The notes: generated by a model from the sequence alone, not told the origin. DNA of 64,000 bases from Druceiella hillmani (GCA_039881145.1 JAYKKI010000155.1:310001-374000), one strand, 5' to 3'; positions 13,327 through 26,540 are shown, counted from the stretch's first letter. Program-made: numbers and translations.

Positions 13327-13378
13327 ATCATCATCATCATCATCATCATATCATCATCATCATCATCATCATCATATA
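13327..13378. repeat. (TCA)n microsatellite
   Basis: About 50 bp of ATC/TCA triplets with one interruption (CATATCATC). The reverse strand gives a spurious poly-Met ORF start. Confidence 0.95.
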
Positions 13379-13741
13379 TATTAATACGCTAAGGTTAAGA
13401 TGTTACTCTCCCTTTTTAGAAAAAACCTCACAACTAATCCACATAAATTATATATCATTTTATAGATAATTGCTTGCTCTACCGGCATCCACAACTAAAA
13501 AATTTATTATTGTTATTGTTTTTGAAAATTAATTAATTATTTAAATTATCATCATCATATATATTAATCAAATATATTAATAAGCTAAGGTTAAGATGTT
13601 ACTCTCCCTTTTTAGAAAAAACCTCACAACTAATCCACATAAATTATATATCATTTTATAGATAATTGCTTGCTCTACCGGCATCCACAACTAAAAAATT
13701 TATCATTGCTATTGTTTTTGCAAATTAATTAATTATTAAAA
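13376..13741. repeat. Tandem duplication, 196-bp period
   Basis: The segment holding GCTAAGGTTAAGATGTTACT at 13388 recurs at 13584, and GCTCTACCGGCATCCACAAC recurs 196 bp on. Divergence is only a few bases. A short ATCATCATCAT remnant at the junction (about 13548-13558) suggests that the flanking TCA tract was copied too, so slippage or unequal exchange at the microsatellite probably produced the duplication. Confidence 0.85.
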
Positions 13742-13978
13742 TTATATACACAAAACAGCAATGCTGCCATCTAACGGCTCAACGTCAATATGATTGACGG
13801 TCGGTAAAATTTTTGTTTAATTTCAAATCCACTCACGAATAAATAAAGTGGCGCTTTAGCTCAATGCTTTTGATACGTGCGCCTCTATATGTCAATTTTA
13901 GTAAAATATTTGTTTTATCTGTCATCTGAACTTCATAATGGAATAAATAATGCGAAGACTTCGCACGGGTCACGCTAG
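13742..13978 (+). mobile_element. Helitron-like 3' end
   Basis: The block ends with a 7-bp hairpin (TGCGAAG-A-CTTCGCA, 13951-13965), then 9 nt, then CTAG (13975-13978) followed by T. A short GC-rich hairpin about 10 nt before a terminal CTRR with insertion before T is the defining 3' architecture of Helitrons. The CGGGTCACGCTAG tail resembles ends that are abundant in insect genomes. The 5' (TC) end cannot be placed with confidence, and no RepHel protein is present, so this would be a non-autonomous copy. Confidence 0.55.
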
Positions 13979-16900
13979 TATATCATAATAATATAAAGTC
14001 ATAAAGTTTATGAAGAGAGAGTAATTCAATAGGGCGATTACCATAAAGGACCGAGTTCGCCATATTAAAGGAAATCTCGGATATGATGTATTGATAAGTA
14101 TTTGTGGAGCGACGATGAAACCCCACTTTGACATGTTCTGGCACTAACTGACTTTTTAAGTTTTCTCTTCACCACTAAATACATTTTTTTAAAACAATGT
14201 TGAATTATCTTTGTAATGAAAGAATTGATGAAAAATATTAAAGATTATCAAAATAGGAAATTATACCCGGATATAATTTACCTAACGTTTACTTAACTCA
14301 CATTCACGTAACCTAAAGTTTATTAATATATACCGAATAATGTATAAATAAAAGTTTCAATTCTTTTGGATCAATTTTTTTTTAATATTATCTGTAAAAG
14401 AAACTTTATAAATAAATTCCGTCCACCACACGTAGGGAGATATTTTTCGTAATTTAGCGGCATAAAATATGCGCATATTTAATAATGTTTAACGCAGACA
14501 AGCGTTAAAATAGGTCTGAGTTTTGAAAGCTGACGGCCGCCCACGCCAGCACTCAAATCACGGCGTAGAACAGTCCACTTCCCCCGCTCGCTGATTTATG
14601 TTGTATTAACTTCTAGGGCAGGCGGAACGAGGTTCATGCCGGTCCAAATGCTATCAGTTCAAGGTTGTTATAAAGTTTTGTGTTCCTCTTAAAGGGCTTC
14701 TTTGTTTATTTAGGGAATTTTTTTACTAAAACCATGGAGTTTCCATGTACTTATCGCTCCATAAAAGCATTATTTAGAAGGTTAATTTAAATATATTTGA
14801 TATAAATTTTCGTATATAGATCAATAAAAATGTTTGAAAAAATTTAATATTTAAAATTATCAGGCGTTTCATACTTATTTATGAAACCAAATGCAGAAGT
14901 TAGATGCAATCAAGATATATGTGGAATAAAACACAAGATGCATCTGATTTCGCTTTCTTTTCTGAATATCACGTAAGAAAATAAAATCGACTTTTAATAG
15001 TCAAATTACATTGATAAATTTATACTTTCTCATGAAACGCAATTCGGTACGTATGTGTCTTGTAATATGGCGATATTTTATTTTTAGAGCTTCAAAGTTA
15101 CTGCCAAGTTCATAAAACTTAAAAATGCGCGGTTCGCCGCGTACCTTGCACCACAGAATGCTCTGGCCATATGAATAAGCGTAATTTACTTCAAGTTTTG
15201 TATGGAAGATAACGAGTAATGTTTCTTTGGCATTTAAAGTACTAACGATATACAAAACTTGAAGAAAGTCATTAGAGTATTATGATAATTTTCTGAAATT
15301 TTGAGAATTGAGGAAAAGAAAAAAAGTTCAAAAATATTTTTGAAGAACTCCTAATTACAATGTTTATGCAAATCAGTCTACTAATTTCGGTACTAGATCG
15401 TGCGACTGTATTCATGTACGTGTAAAATTCTATCTTTGTGCAAAATTGCACACGTGTAAAATTCTATCTTTATACATAGAAAATAAAGTAATCAATAGAA
15501 AATAAATTATGCTATGTGAGACATTTTCTATTTTGAAATTACCATTACCGATTTATTCTCCTGTATTTTTGCAGATCAGTAATGTTTTTCTACTGATGTC
15601 AGATTAAAATTGACACTAAAATATATTTGTTTCCTTTTGTTTTTAACTAATATATGGACTTTAAACTAAAAATTCTTAAAAAAGCTTCTAAATAAGTCAA
15701 TCATGATGTATGTAAATCTAACCTATGGATTTTTTATTTTTTACGTATCTGAAAGTTTCACAAATGTAAAAAAATAAAGAAAACCACTGAGAGTGCCATA
15801 TAAGACTTGTTCCTAGTTAATAGAGCAAACACAACGAGTCCCATCCTGAAAATTGGTTCTACTTTTGAGTTATGTTACGAAAAGTTTAATGTCCTACAAA
15901 AATTTAAGATTTTCAGCCAAATACTCAAACATTTCAATAAATTGGAAAAGTATTAAAATATATATCAATGCTCGGTTATGCTAAGCGTTTTCAAAGATAA
16001 ACGAATTAAATAAGTCAAATAAATCTTTCCTTACTAATTTCCTTAGAACGTTTCATTCCCGTTATGAAACCCGTTCGTTAAGGCGTCTTCCGCTATTTAC
16101 TTTGTTGAACGCAGATCTGTGGGCTTAACGCGATTGTGCACTCGTGTTCTTCAGATAGCGTGTGCGTGGAAAGCTCTCGTCTTTGCTTGGATAAAGCCAG
16201 TAATACCATTGTACGAGCAACAGTGTTTATTTACCCACTTATTATCGGATAAATGTACTCAAAACGTGTTTACATGAGGGAATCCATTGTTATTTTTTAA
16301 TTAAACCGACTAATTCGTGTTCAGGGGATGAACTAAAAACCGTCGTGTTTTATAAAAAGGTATCGGCAAAAATACTGAACTATTTATTATTTCATCTTCT
16401 TACTTTCAATATTATTGATCGAATATTAATATAACGTGAGTTTGAGGGATTGATCACCTATAAATAAAAAAACATTTAATATGATATGTTCTTAACATTT
16501 TTAATAGTGTTAAGAAATCTGAAACCTGTGGTGTTTTCATATTTTTCTATTCTCATTTAACAAACAATATAAAATAAATTTTATGTATCTTCATCTATTT
16601 TGATTCTACTGTGGGAGTTTATGCATATATTTTCATCAAAATGCATAAAGTTGCACCATATTTTCGTACCCAATGAATAGGTATAATAAAACCGAACATA
16701 AATCACAAATTACCATACAAGAAAAACCATTTTTACAAAAAAAATTGTATCTAATTTGCAATAGTTTTCACGAAAATATAAGTATTTAACTTCATTTTAT
16801 CGGGAAACCATTTAATTAAAGAAATGGCTTATGTTTTCTTTTACTGAGTATACCAACCAACAAATAGTTTACGGCGCGATTAATTCTGGCTAGAAAGTCG

Positions 16901-17172
16901 TAACAAAAAAACGATACAGTAATTAATGCCTCAGATTGAAGTATAGTTAATATACATTTCGAACAGAAATTTAATTCGAAAGGATTTTTTTGTGCTACGC
17001 AATTAAAGTTTCGACGAGAGAGCACGAAAATGTTAACGTAATATGAAAGGATGGCATTAGCGGCCTTCTTACAAATGCAATTGTCTTCATTCATTGTCCT
17101 ACTGGTCATTGACACCAGTTATTTTATTGACATAAATAATTACATAAATAATCATAATAATTATTATAATTA

Positions 17173-17174
<2 letters not shown>
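13979..17174. other. AT-rich intergenic DNA with two GC-richer patches
   Basis: Patches at about 14510-14660 and 16040-16210 are clearly GC-richer but have no motif or long ORF I can interpret. Minor repeats: a 15-bp inverted repeat (CTTCAAGTTTTGTAT) at 15189-15203 and 15250-15264, and a duplicated CGTGTAAAATTCTATCTT at 15420 and 15454. Confidence 0.45.

Positions 17175-17262
<88 letters not shown>
17175..17262. repeat. (TA)n microsatellite
   Basis: About 88 bp of TA with one TACA interruption. Confidence 0.96.
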
Positions 17263-17266
<4 letters not shown>

Positions 17267-17464
17267 CTCATTAATATATTTAAACAATAATCACCCCTTT
17301 ATCACATTAATTGTGAATTCCTAATTCGTATTGCATAAAAATGTATTGTTGAGCTTCGTTCCCTCCTGATTTGTCAGTAAATTTGAAAGTTTACACTGTA
17401 ATTTTATCATTAGACTCTATACACATAATAATTCTTTAGAAATGGCGTATTTGTACTTTAAAAA

Positions 17465-17545
17465 CATTTACGAAAAAACGGATCAAGCGCGAGTAGAACT
17501 TACGCACTTACGTAGCACTACGAGAGTTCCGTACACATTTCTAAT
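17465..17545 (+). repeat. Dispersed repeat family A, copy 1
   Basis: Contains the family core AGTAGAACT followed by ACTACGAGAGTTCCGTACAC. The same order (GTAGAACTC, then ACTAC/TACGAG, then a TTCC/TCCT-type motif, then ACAC) recurs at 30020, 49494 and 52815. The motif pair GTAGAACTCGCG / GGTTCCGTAC is common in old insect interspersed repeats, but I cannot name the family. Confidence 0.5.
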
Positions 17546-17999
17546 TTTAATTATTAACACATATTAATTTGTCAAAACGTGAACCTCTTTCTGAATTAAA
17601 AAAAAAACTCAAAATATAAATGTATAATTCCACATAGAACTAGAAATCATTGATTTTTTTATTTTCCCTTTATTTGTGCTACAAGATCTCCCATTACACC
17701 AACTTTAAAAATCGTATGTTGATGCGAAGGACTCTTCAGGTTTTGATAACAAGAGAGTAAAATTATAATGTGAATAAAAAAAATAACCACTGAAACGCCA
17801 TACCCTTTCGTTGTGTGAACTAGAAGCCTCAGTGTATGATATTTTAAATTGATATCTAAAGCCATTTCGGAAGAAAAGACGGATAGACGGACAAACAAGT
17901 GACGAGTATTCCGTATTTTCATTTTGAGCGAGGAAACACTAAAAATGATTAAATTGCTGCGTAATAAAAGTAATGGAACACAAAAGTAAAATTTTCGGA
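17546..17999. other. AT-rich DNA, nothing recognised
   Basis: An 87-codon minus-strand ORF (17659-17922) has no recognisable domain and no support beyond being open. Confidence 0.45.
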
Positions 18000-18370
18000 A
18001 TTTTTGTCTGTTTTTTGAACACGCATGACGTAGAAACTACTGAGTAAGATGTAGTTATTTGAAGAAAATACTGGTTGGTTTATACTCAATTATTATTTAA
18101 TACACATATATGAAGATATGGGTATTAAATACACATATATTCTAATTGAGTGTTTTAAAATGCGATGAATTGTTTTCGAAAATCCATTTACATCACAAAA
18201 GTACTTAGCGCTTCGACGCGTTGTAATTACACGGACATATGGTGTATCTTAGTATATCAATAGGCGATGTTACATGTAATTTAAATTGTGCAATGACATT
18301 TTTCACCCAGAAATGCATTGCGAAATTGATGTGGCCAGAGGTGAAATATGGAGTAGTGTGTGTAAGGTAG
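18000..18370 (+). repeat. Diverged interspersed repeat, unit 1 of a pair
   Basis: Starts with a TTTG-rich lead and ACACGCATGACGTAGAAACT, then runs through a segment with GTGCAATGACATTTTTCACC and GAAATGCATTGCG. The same landmarks in the same order occur in 18655-19100, so the two are diverged copies of one repeat in direct orientation. Confidence 0.5.
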
Positions 18371-18654
18371 ATGCCTATACAATCTCCTTATTCACATACA
18401 ATTTTTTCATAATATGTGTATTGACTTAAGCTTATTTTTTCTTCAATTTGTTTAAAATAACAAAATCTTGACACTATTTGTAATTTAATTATTTTGGTAA
18501 GTCTCGTATTAGACAGTTTCAATTTAATAGTTATGTACTTTATTGCCCATATATATAATAAAACTGTATAATTATGTAACAAATACATTGCAATTATTTA
18601 ATTTCCTTAAATCCTCATCAAAAGTAGTCGAGCACAAACATATTGTTTTGAGAT

Positions 18655-18746
18655 TGTCTTTGTTTGTTTGTTTGTACACGCATCACGTAAAAACTGTTAC
18701 ATAAAATTAGATAGTAGTAAAAAAATATATAGAAACCAACTAGGAG

Positions 18747-18800
<54 letters not shown>

Positions 18801-19238
18801 TATATCTTACTGCAGTTAATTTACAATTTCAGAATATATGCAAATTTATTATTTATAAAAATTAATTAACGTTGTATTAGAAGTGGCTAGCTATCAAATG
18901 CATAGTAATTACAGAAATGTACCTTGTAAATATGCATATCAAAAGAAGGCATTACGTACATTTTAAATGTCGCAATGAATTGTTCCACCTGGACATGCAT
19001 TAGTAAAATGAATATGACTGAATGTGAACAATGGAGCTATAGGTAACTGGAGATGTAGGTAACGCTTTATTGCAATTGATCAACTAATAAAAATATATTA
19101 AAATTTTAAATTTAATTATTATAATAGCTGGCTTTTTTATTATCATTATATCTGGCGTTACGTGTACTAATCTTGTAGTAAACTTATGCAAAAAGTAATA
19201 TTTTCTTTAAGTCAGAACGACGTAGCGGGCACACCTAG
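18655..19238 (+). mobile_element. Helitron-like repeat, unit 2 of the pair, ending CTAG|T
   Basis: Begins TTTGTTTGTTTGTACACGCATC, contains a (TA)n tract, and repeats the internal landmarks of 18000-18370 (TGTCGCAATGAATTGTTCC, GGACATGCATTAG, AACAATGGAG). It terminates near 19235-19238 with GTAGCGGGCACACCTAG followed by T. The CTAG-before-T end matches the Helitron rule, but I see no convincing terminal hairpin, so the class is inferred. Confidence 0.4.
18751..18806. repeat. (TA)n microsatellite inside repeat
   Basis: About 56 bp of TA with one AAATA interruption, lying inside the Helitron-like unit. It is absent from unit 1, so it grew or was inserted after the copies separated. Confidence 0.93.
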
Positions 19239-19410
19239 TATGTAATGAAAATACTGACTAATTTCCATAGGTTTAGACGACAATCTAATTTCGGTTATCA
19301 TAAAACAAATTATAATTATAAATTATATTATCTACCTTATTATATTGTAGTATTTTGTGCTTCAATTTTATTAAGTGTAAACTAATATAAGGAGATAATA
19401 ATACAGATAC

Positions 19411-19730
19411 GTCATTCTTTTTTCTCATTTATCCTGCCTCATTATTAACTGAAAGGTAGTTTGAAAAAAATTGTCCAAACAATTAAATAAAAATATTGTT
19501 TGTTTTTTACATAAACGACACCAAAATATTTTCAAAATAAAAGTAATACATAATTTTATTGTTTATATTAAATTTGTATAAGGGTTAAATTAAATTTTAT
19601 GGGATAAAATATGTCACTATTTTTTCTCATCTGTCAACAAAATTAGGAAAAAAATTACATTTATGTTTTCCTGCCCTATTATTAACTGAAAAGCAGTTTC
19701 CAATAACTGTTTAAAGAATTAAACATTTCT
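19411..19730 (+). repeat. Old tandem duplication
   Basis: TTTTTTCTCATTTATCCTGC with CATTATTAACTGAAAGGTAGT at about 19417-19461 is echoed at about 19620-19700 by TTTTTTCTCATCTGTC and CCTGCCCTATTATTAACTGA. The spacing is a little over 200 bp and the divergence high. Confidence 0.45.
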
Positions 19731-21509
19731 CATTTTAACTAACTTTCTCATACTAGCTAATATGGCTACTGAATAATTTTAATAAAATTTTATAACAAAA
19801 TACCCTCTAAATTTGGTTTCCTTTCTAGTGCCCCGCCATTGCCATCCAATTAATCACCGCATTAACAAGCGAGATATCTCAACGTTTAAATTCCTTGTTA
19901 TTATTTCGTTAGCCAATTTTTATATGTGAAAACCCACCAACCATCAACGTGAGTAAAACTCTCATTTTGTAATTGTGATAAAAATTAGATTACAAAATAA
20001 ATTTGTAAAAATATTTTTAGTCGTTAATCCAGAATATTTAACAATTCAAAAACAAGGCCAGTGTTTTAATTAGCCTTTAGATCTATAAGAAATACAATTT
20101 GTCGTACTTTGCATAATAACTTTGATTAAATTTTTGACAAAAGTGTATTTAAAAAACTTTTCATAACCATAATATGGAAAATTGAAATTTCGAATATTCC
20201 ACTTCAATTTTGATGTGAAACATCTAAGAACTATTGACGAAATCATTACATAATTTAGTTTATAGGATTGAAACGTATTGATGACAAGTAGGGCGTCATT
20301 GAATTCAAGAATATATTTGGTTGCTTCAGCTTTCACATCTGATTATAATAACCATTTTACATGGTTTCCTTCTTATTAAAAAACATGTCAGAAACATTCG
20401 AGAATAAAGTGCCAACAGATTACTGATAATCTTGTACATACCAAAAATTGACGTTACATTTTTAATTCACGTATAATTGACAGTCATCAATTCATATAAT
20501 CAAGTTATTTGTACTATAATTATTATGTTTAAGGCTAAGAAAAAATACTTAAATTTTCTATGCAAACTTTATAATGTATAAGCATGGCAATACTTTGGAC
20601 AAAAACAACTTTGAACTTACGTTTGCAAGTTTATCAGACTTTCATTGAATTCGAAAATTGATTACGTATCTTCTTGTAAAACTCCTGGTTAAAGTATTCA
20701 GTGTTATTTTAAATTAAAATTGAATTTATGGTTTTTTTAGTTAAATTTATTTTAGGCAATTAAATAATTTTACGTTTGAAGTATGATATCTGATAATTAA
20801 GAAGCTATCATTTATTTTCAACTTATATAAGAAAGATATTAAATATTATAAACTAAAAGGATGTTTATGTATTGTTATATGACATTGGCCATATAAAAAC
20901 GTGGAAATTATGATTTCGGGTTATCATTAGGGCCGATTTAATATTTTTCTGTGCGTAATTGTTATGTTACAAAAATATAATTACACTATCATAATTACGA
21001 AATCATAAATAATTTTATATTGTAATCTAACAATGAAAAAACAAATCATAACAAATGATGATTTCCATAAATTATGGAAAGTTTGTCTACAATCAGCTCA
21101 AATCATTAACCAGTCAAATTTTCACCAGAGAGGTAACATACTGCTGTCATGCCTCTCTCTCTTTCTTGAAACTTTCGTAGAGTCAGTTGAAGAGTTCGTC
21201 GAATTACGTTAAAATAAAAATAAAATCTTATAAAAACATTTTATGTTTCTACATAATCTAAGTCTAAATTGTATTTAGTAACATTTTTTTTTATTTCCGT
21301 ATTCCCAGGGAAAAAACGAAATTTCTTGTTTAACTCTTCTATGGCAGTTATGATCGTGTAATAATCATCAAATTTCATTCCACGGGTATGATCTCCTAAT
21401 TTTGAAAGTAAGAGGGATAAATTTATAAATATGGTAGGTGATTATCAAAGACAACTTTACGGATATACGTGAATGCATAAAGCATATATCCGACGGATAA
21501 AAACATATA
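19731..21509. other. AT-rich intergenic DNA, nothing recognised
   Basis: Chance ORFs only (88 codons minus at 20070-20336). Confidence 0.5.
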
Positions 21510-21550
21510 TCTTGTTTGGCCACGATAAGCATTATCGTGGCCATACAAGA
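21510..21550. repeat. Hairpin, about 19-bp stem
   Basis: TCTTGTTTGGCCACGATAA, loop GCA, TTATCGTGGCCATACAAGA. The inner 13 bp are perfect; one pair near the base is mismatched. Confidence 0.85.
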
Positions 21551-24500
21551 AGTCCAAAGAAAATTTCCCATGATGTTTTCTTTTACGTTTCTTATTTTCT
21601 TATTTCAACATGTTATCTTCTTTTCAACATGTACTCATTAAAAGAATTCATTTAACATTCCAGGACACAGAGAGCATGACTTTAACTGCGATCAATTTTT
21701 TTATGAGTGGAGGAGGTAGCTCTTTCCAGGACATACTTAGTTTGTACATATTTGGGATATAAGTAACTCGTCCATTTATTATAATTTAATATTTTTCACA
21801 AATCATTGCTCAAAATGTCTATTTACTAAAGGGTCGTATGAATGAATTAAAAATAATAAAAAATAAATTATCCTTCAAGAAATGTTTTTAACGCGCCCTT
21901 CTAAAATTTTTTTTATAAATGTAATCATCTAAAATAAAAATAATTTATAATAAGTTGTGTTCAAGGGTGTATACCTATATGAAATTATAGCAAACTTTGA
22001 TGTTATTTAGATTCTACCACATTAGAAAGAAGAAAAATAATAAGCAGCATCAATCTTGATAAATGGTTGGACGATGGAAGCGGCTTTATGTATTATTTAT
22101 CTTTATGGCTACGTATACTTATGAGATCTAAATAAAATTGCGCTTGTATCCATAGACAAAGCGAGAAAGAGACACTGCTTGTTTAATATTCCAATCCGAT
22201 TCAGTTGTCATTATATTATATACCTTAGATTTGTTGTAGAATTTCATAACGGATAATTTCTATTTATTCGGCGCCAATAAAAACTGTTTTCATGGACACA
22301 TTCATTGAATATATTTGGCGCTAATTTTGTAGAAATTCATTATTCACAATTAAATGATACTACGTGATGTAGTATTATTTCTACTTTATTTAAGTTCTTT
22401 ACCACGACCTATGTTTCGTTGTATTATAATATCTTCAGGTGAGCCATCAGCAAAGATCTTTGAATAGCCCTTAGAATAGGAAGGATAATTAACTGGGATA
22501 ATAAATGGAAGTATAACGTTGAAAACGTAGATTTGACTAAACTCTTGATTAAATATTAGAAATAATACTTCAATTTTCATCATTACTAAATTAATATAAT
22601 TTCGTATTTTATAAACTTAAAATCACCTTTTAATTTCGTAGATATATTGAAATCCGAGCAATACACGTGAAAAGTATTCCTTAGTTATTTATATTTCTTG
22701 TAAATATTAATACAAGTTATCCAATATGATATTAATTAAAAGTTCTAATTTAATACCTGGTATCAAAATTTCATTCGAATTTAATGCAAAATTTTATAGA
22801 GGAGACACATTATACTAATATTTAGCCATTTTTATTACTAATATTTCGCCATTGGGTCTTACAATAAAACAAATTGTTAACGAAATCCGAATTTAACTTT
22901 GAAAGATCCTTCCAATTATATGTCACACGAAAAAATTCTATTCATTTTAGTACACGTTCAACTCATTTTAGTACACGTTCGTCTCTTTCATTATTAGACA
23001 AAATTTTAAAGATCTCCACAGCTGAAATATTGCTTGCACATCGGTTTGAAATTGTTTAAAAACGTGATAATAAAATTAAACGGCTGAACTTCGATAAAAA
23101 TTACATTCAAATGTGACTCTGCACCATTGTAAAATTTACACAATTATCCTTCTTATGTAAGTTATATGGGACGCACTATGCACATATTTTCTTCAATGTT
23201 GTCGTTTACTTTTAGTTACGTACAGAGAGGCCGAATCACTATTTTTGATACTAATTTATTTGGATAAGAAAGGATGGCATGTCCAAAATATTTAAAACGA
23301 TTTTTCTCCTGTTGGTTTATGAGAATGAAATTTAAAATCCCGATATAATTTTTGGAAACTAAACAAATATAATTCGTATACAACCTGCTCAAATTAAGAC
23401 ATGAGGACTACTTCTCTGATATATGGGCTACTTCCCTAAAATTTAAGCTGACTTATTATACTTTTATTTTATTTTGTTCGAAATCCCGCCTTATATCAGT
23501 GTAATTTTAATACGTACATACATTAACCAATAAATTTTTTTAGGCTAATGTATGTACAAAATAATATTCAATTGAAAACGTTGCCTGGAACCTACTCTTC
23601 TAGCGTATCGTTTGGCTGCATTAATGGTAAAATTGATCCCAGGTCCTCCTGCAAATGGAATCGGAACGTGAATTAAATAGGTAAGTTACATTATTTTTCT
23701 TCTAAAATTTAACCAATTGGAATAACTTGCTTATAATAGAAATTAATACTTGTTATATCGGAACGGTAATATTTTTATTTTAAGATATTAATATAAAAAT
23801 ATCCGTGCAGATATGGATTATAAGTTTAAAGAAACATAACTGCCATTTCAAAATTCGTTAAAGAATTTAAAATTACATTCAAAAATAATTGCTTTCATCT
23901 ATTTTAATATCCATCATTTTAATATACTTTAGAAAGTGTGTCAGTGAATGCCACCAAGCGAAAAATATAAACATCAAAGAAGTTGACAAGCGGAAACGAC
24001 ATTCGAAACTAACGAGCCGGATTTAATGAAAAAAGAAACTTTGGCAGGGCGAATTATCGGATAAAATTCGCCAAAAAAATGATTGTGATAAAAAAGCGGT
24101 AGTAAGCTTACTCGATTTGAAAAGCCGACTAAAATAGGTTCTTGTTACGTAATTAGAGATTTCCGCAGTACACAAAATGTAGATGCAAATATACTTTAAA
24201 AATATCAATATTTTATAAATTACTACAAAACTACTTGGTAAATTATATGAAGATTATTGCATCTTAGAATATAATTTACACAAGTAATTTTGTGAAATGA
24301 TTAAGACATTGCTTATCACAAGGGATGGGGTCAAAAAACTGCTGGGGCGTTGGGCGACTCGTTACTGATGTACGCTTTAGTCAGGAGTTAATAACGAACC
24401 GTCTTTTGTCAACAGATTTTATAATAGTGCCTATACTATGACGGCAGTACTTAACAAAATTTGTAATTAACCGCGTTTGTGCTAATGCGCATTGGCACAA

Positions 24501-25310
24501 TGTATTTCATGACAATGAAAATTATACTTGTTTTTTTAGCAAATACATTCGGCAATTTTAGTGATGTACATGTAATATACATAAATATTTATATCTATAC
24601 AATAGAAGAGAAACACTGTGAAATTTCACGAAAAGCGTATATAAAGAGAATTGTAGGATTTTATTTAAATGTTGGATACAGCAATCCGTTGTTAGTATTT
24701 ACTCTGCCACAGCGACAGTTGGTATGTTACGGTCGGCCCGTCCCATGTTTTTGTGGAAAAAAGGGATCGTATCCGTGAACATTGCTTTGTAAATAAATAA
24801 ACCAGTCTCAGCGAGACTGAAAGAGATAAGGTAGGTTATGAATATTTTACATAATCCTTTCTCCGGCACTAGAATAAAACAATTAATCTACTTATATCAC
24901 AAAATTAGAAAAGATATAACTTCCGAGTCTACTGTAAAATTAATATCTTTATGTAATTTTTAACTGTAAGTTAAACATTTTCACCATAATCATTATAAAC
25001 CAACTATTTCACTGCAAGTAGAACTGCAAATTTCACCACATCCAATCTGATCGAATATTAGATATGGATTCACAAAAAACGTCTTTGGAAACTAAATTTA
25101 AAATATGATAGGTTTTTTCCATTTCACTTTTTTTAACTTAGAGAAAAGATGATCAAGGTTACATTTTTGAATTTTAAAGCTACAATAAGTAACTTAAAGT
25201 ACAAAAAAAGTCTCAACATTACTTTAATCATAATGTATGCAAAGCTGAATTATTTACCGAATAAATTATAACATATGTATACGCTATCATAAAATATTAC
25301 ATATATACCG
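21551..25310. other. AT-rich intergenic DNA, no gene established
   Basis: Holds a 22-bp near-perfect direct duplication (TCATTTTAGTACACGTTC, 22941-22984). On the minus strand, 23690-23590 has a splice-acceptor-like TTCCATTTGCAG followed by an open stretch (GPGINFTINAAKRYARRVG), too short to call an exon. A 99-codon ORF at 24479-24778 is within chance expectation. Confidence 0.45.
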
Positions 25311-25344
25311 TAGTTTTCGTTTAGAAGAGTCTAAACGAAAACTA
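25311..25344. repeat. Perfect 15-bp hairpin
   Basis: TAGTTTTCGTTTAGA, loop AGAG, TCTAAACGAAAACTA. Both ends are TA, as in Tc1/mariner-type insertions, but the arms are too short to assign. Confidence 0.85.
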
Positions 25345-25835
25345 GGATGTTTTTATTTTGTTTTATGAAAGAAGGGGATCGTCACGTAAATTAAGTCTTA
25401 AACTATCCGCTGTTATTTTTCTGACTGGCGTGAATTAAATACGAAAACAGCAATATCCAATCAATGCCATAAACTACGACCGCAATAATTGGAGACACAT
25501 TTCTATGCCTTATGTTAAATTTAGGACAATAAACACTTTATGCCATCCACAACATAATTGCTGAAAAAAAAGTGACGCTTTTGCTGAAGTGAAAAGTTTG
25601 GCTTCACAGCTCCAATTTATTAGAAATATATAGCCGCTGATTACGTATTACGAATTCATAATACTTTTTAAATTGTTTTTAATAATAGTTAGCGGTCGCT
25701 ACCAAGGTTTCAATTTTAATAAAGAAAAAGTAAAACACTGTTTTAATTACTAATTTGTATTTATTGATATAAACAATTTACATGCAATAAAAATTTTTTG
25801 GATAACAAATAAGGACACTTTTCAATATTAGAATA
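25345..25835. other. AT-rich intergenic DNA, nothing recognised
   Basis: No signal found. Confidence 0.5.
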
Positions 25836-26540
25836 ATTTATAATCAGATTTTTTTGTATCAGGATATTTCTTCCCGTACTCTTTTACCGACGAAAGCAAA
25901 TATTACTTTTGCTGTTCATCAATTGTTATCAATTTATTATGTACCTCCATTAAGGCAACACCATGCTCAGTAATAGCACTCACCACATAGAATGGATAGT
26001 TTTCTTTGCAGCCTCAAAATCAGAGTCATTCTCCCTAGTTTCATCTTCAAACATCTTTATTTACAAACTCTGTTGAAACATCCATTATCTGGAAAAATTG
26101 TAAAGAATGATCACAGAATGACGACATCAATGCTTTTTCTTTTTGGGCAATCCTCTACACCTTCGATTCTTAGTGCATCTATCATATTCTTTAACTTGAA
26201 CTGAAAGTTCGTCGTCGAGAAATGAAAAAGGCTAGTGCCTTTTTCATCTCTTTCGACTTCGATTGTTTGGCTTTTAAAGGATGCAAAGTCTTTTATTAAT
26301 TGAAAACAGTTAAAGGGTGCAAAGTCTTTTAATAAACACAAAACAAACAAACTTTTACTGAATTCCCTTCCTTTTTAGTCAGTTTAAACTGGTGTACAAA
26401 TAATACATTTTTCAAGCAATACATAGCTTTAGCCATTCATCTAGCACGGTGAAAGCCACGGTGAAGCCCAGCAGGCCCTCTAAATAAAAGTCCTTTTTCA
26501 GCAACTCCTCCCAAATAAATGCTTGTGAGGTTCAGCGACT
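25836..26540 (-). pseudogene. Coding-like relic of unknown family
   Basis: Read on the minus strand, successive blocks look like protein but are split by stops and frame changes. From high to low coordinates: a block near 26350-26420 with KLTKKEGNSVKVCLFC; a block near 26111-26280 with KNMIDALRIEGVEDCPKRKS; then 26014-25836 with ENYPFYVVSAITEHGVAL and, after a TAA stop, SSVKEYGKKYPDTKKSDYK. The charged, mixed composition and better codon balance differ from the Ile/Phe-rich chance ORFs elsewhere. A 35-bp tandem duplication (GCAAAGTCTTTTA, 26279-26331) lies inside. It is probably a decayed transposase or gene copy; I cannot name it. Confidence 0.3.

Noticed and set aside
13107..13349. Poly-Met ORF start
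   Set aside because: Produced by the (TCA)n microsatellite on the reverse strand.
23590..23690. Splice-acceptor-like site plus short open frame on the minus strand
   Set aside because: No matching donor and under 35 codons.
24479..24778. 99-codon ORF ending with a Cys-rich segment
   Set aside because: Length is within chance expectation and no family motif is visible.
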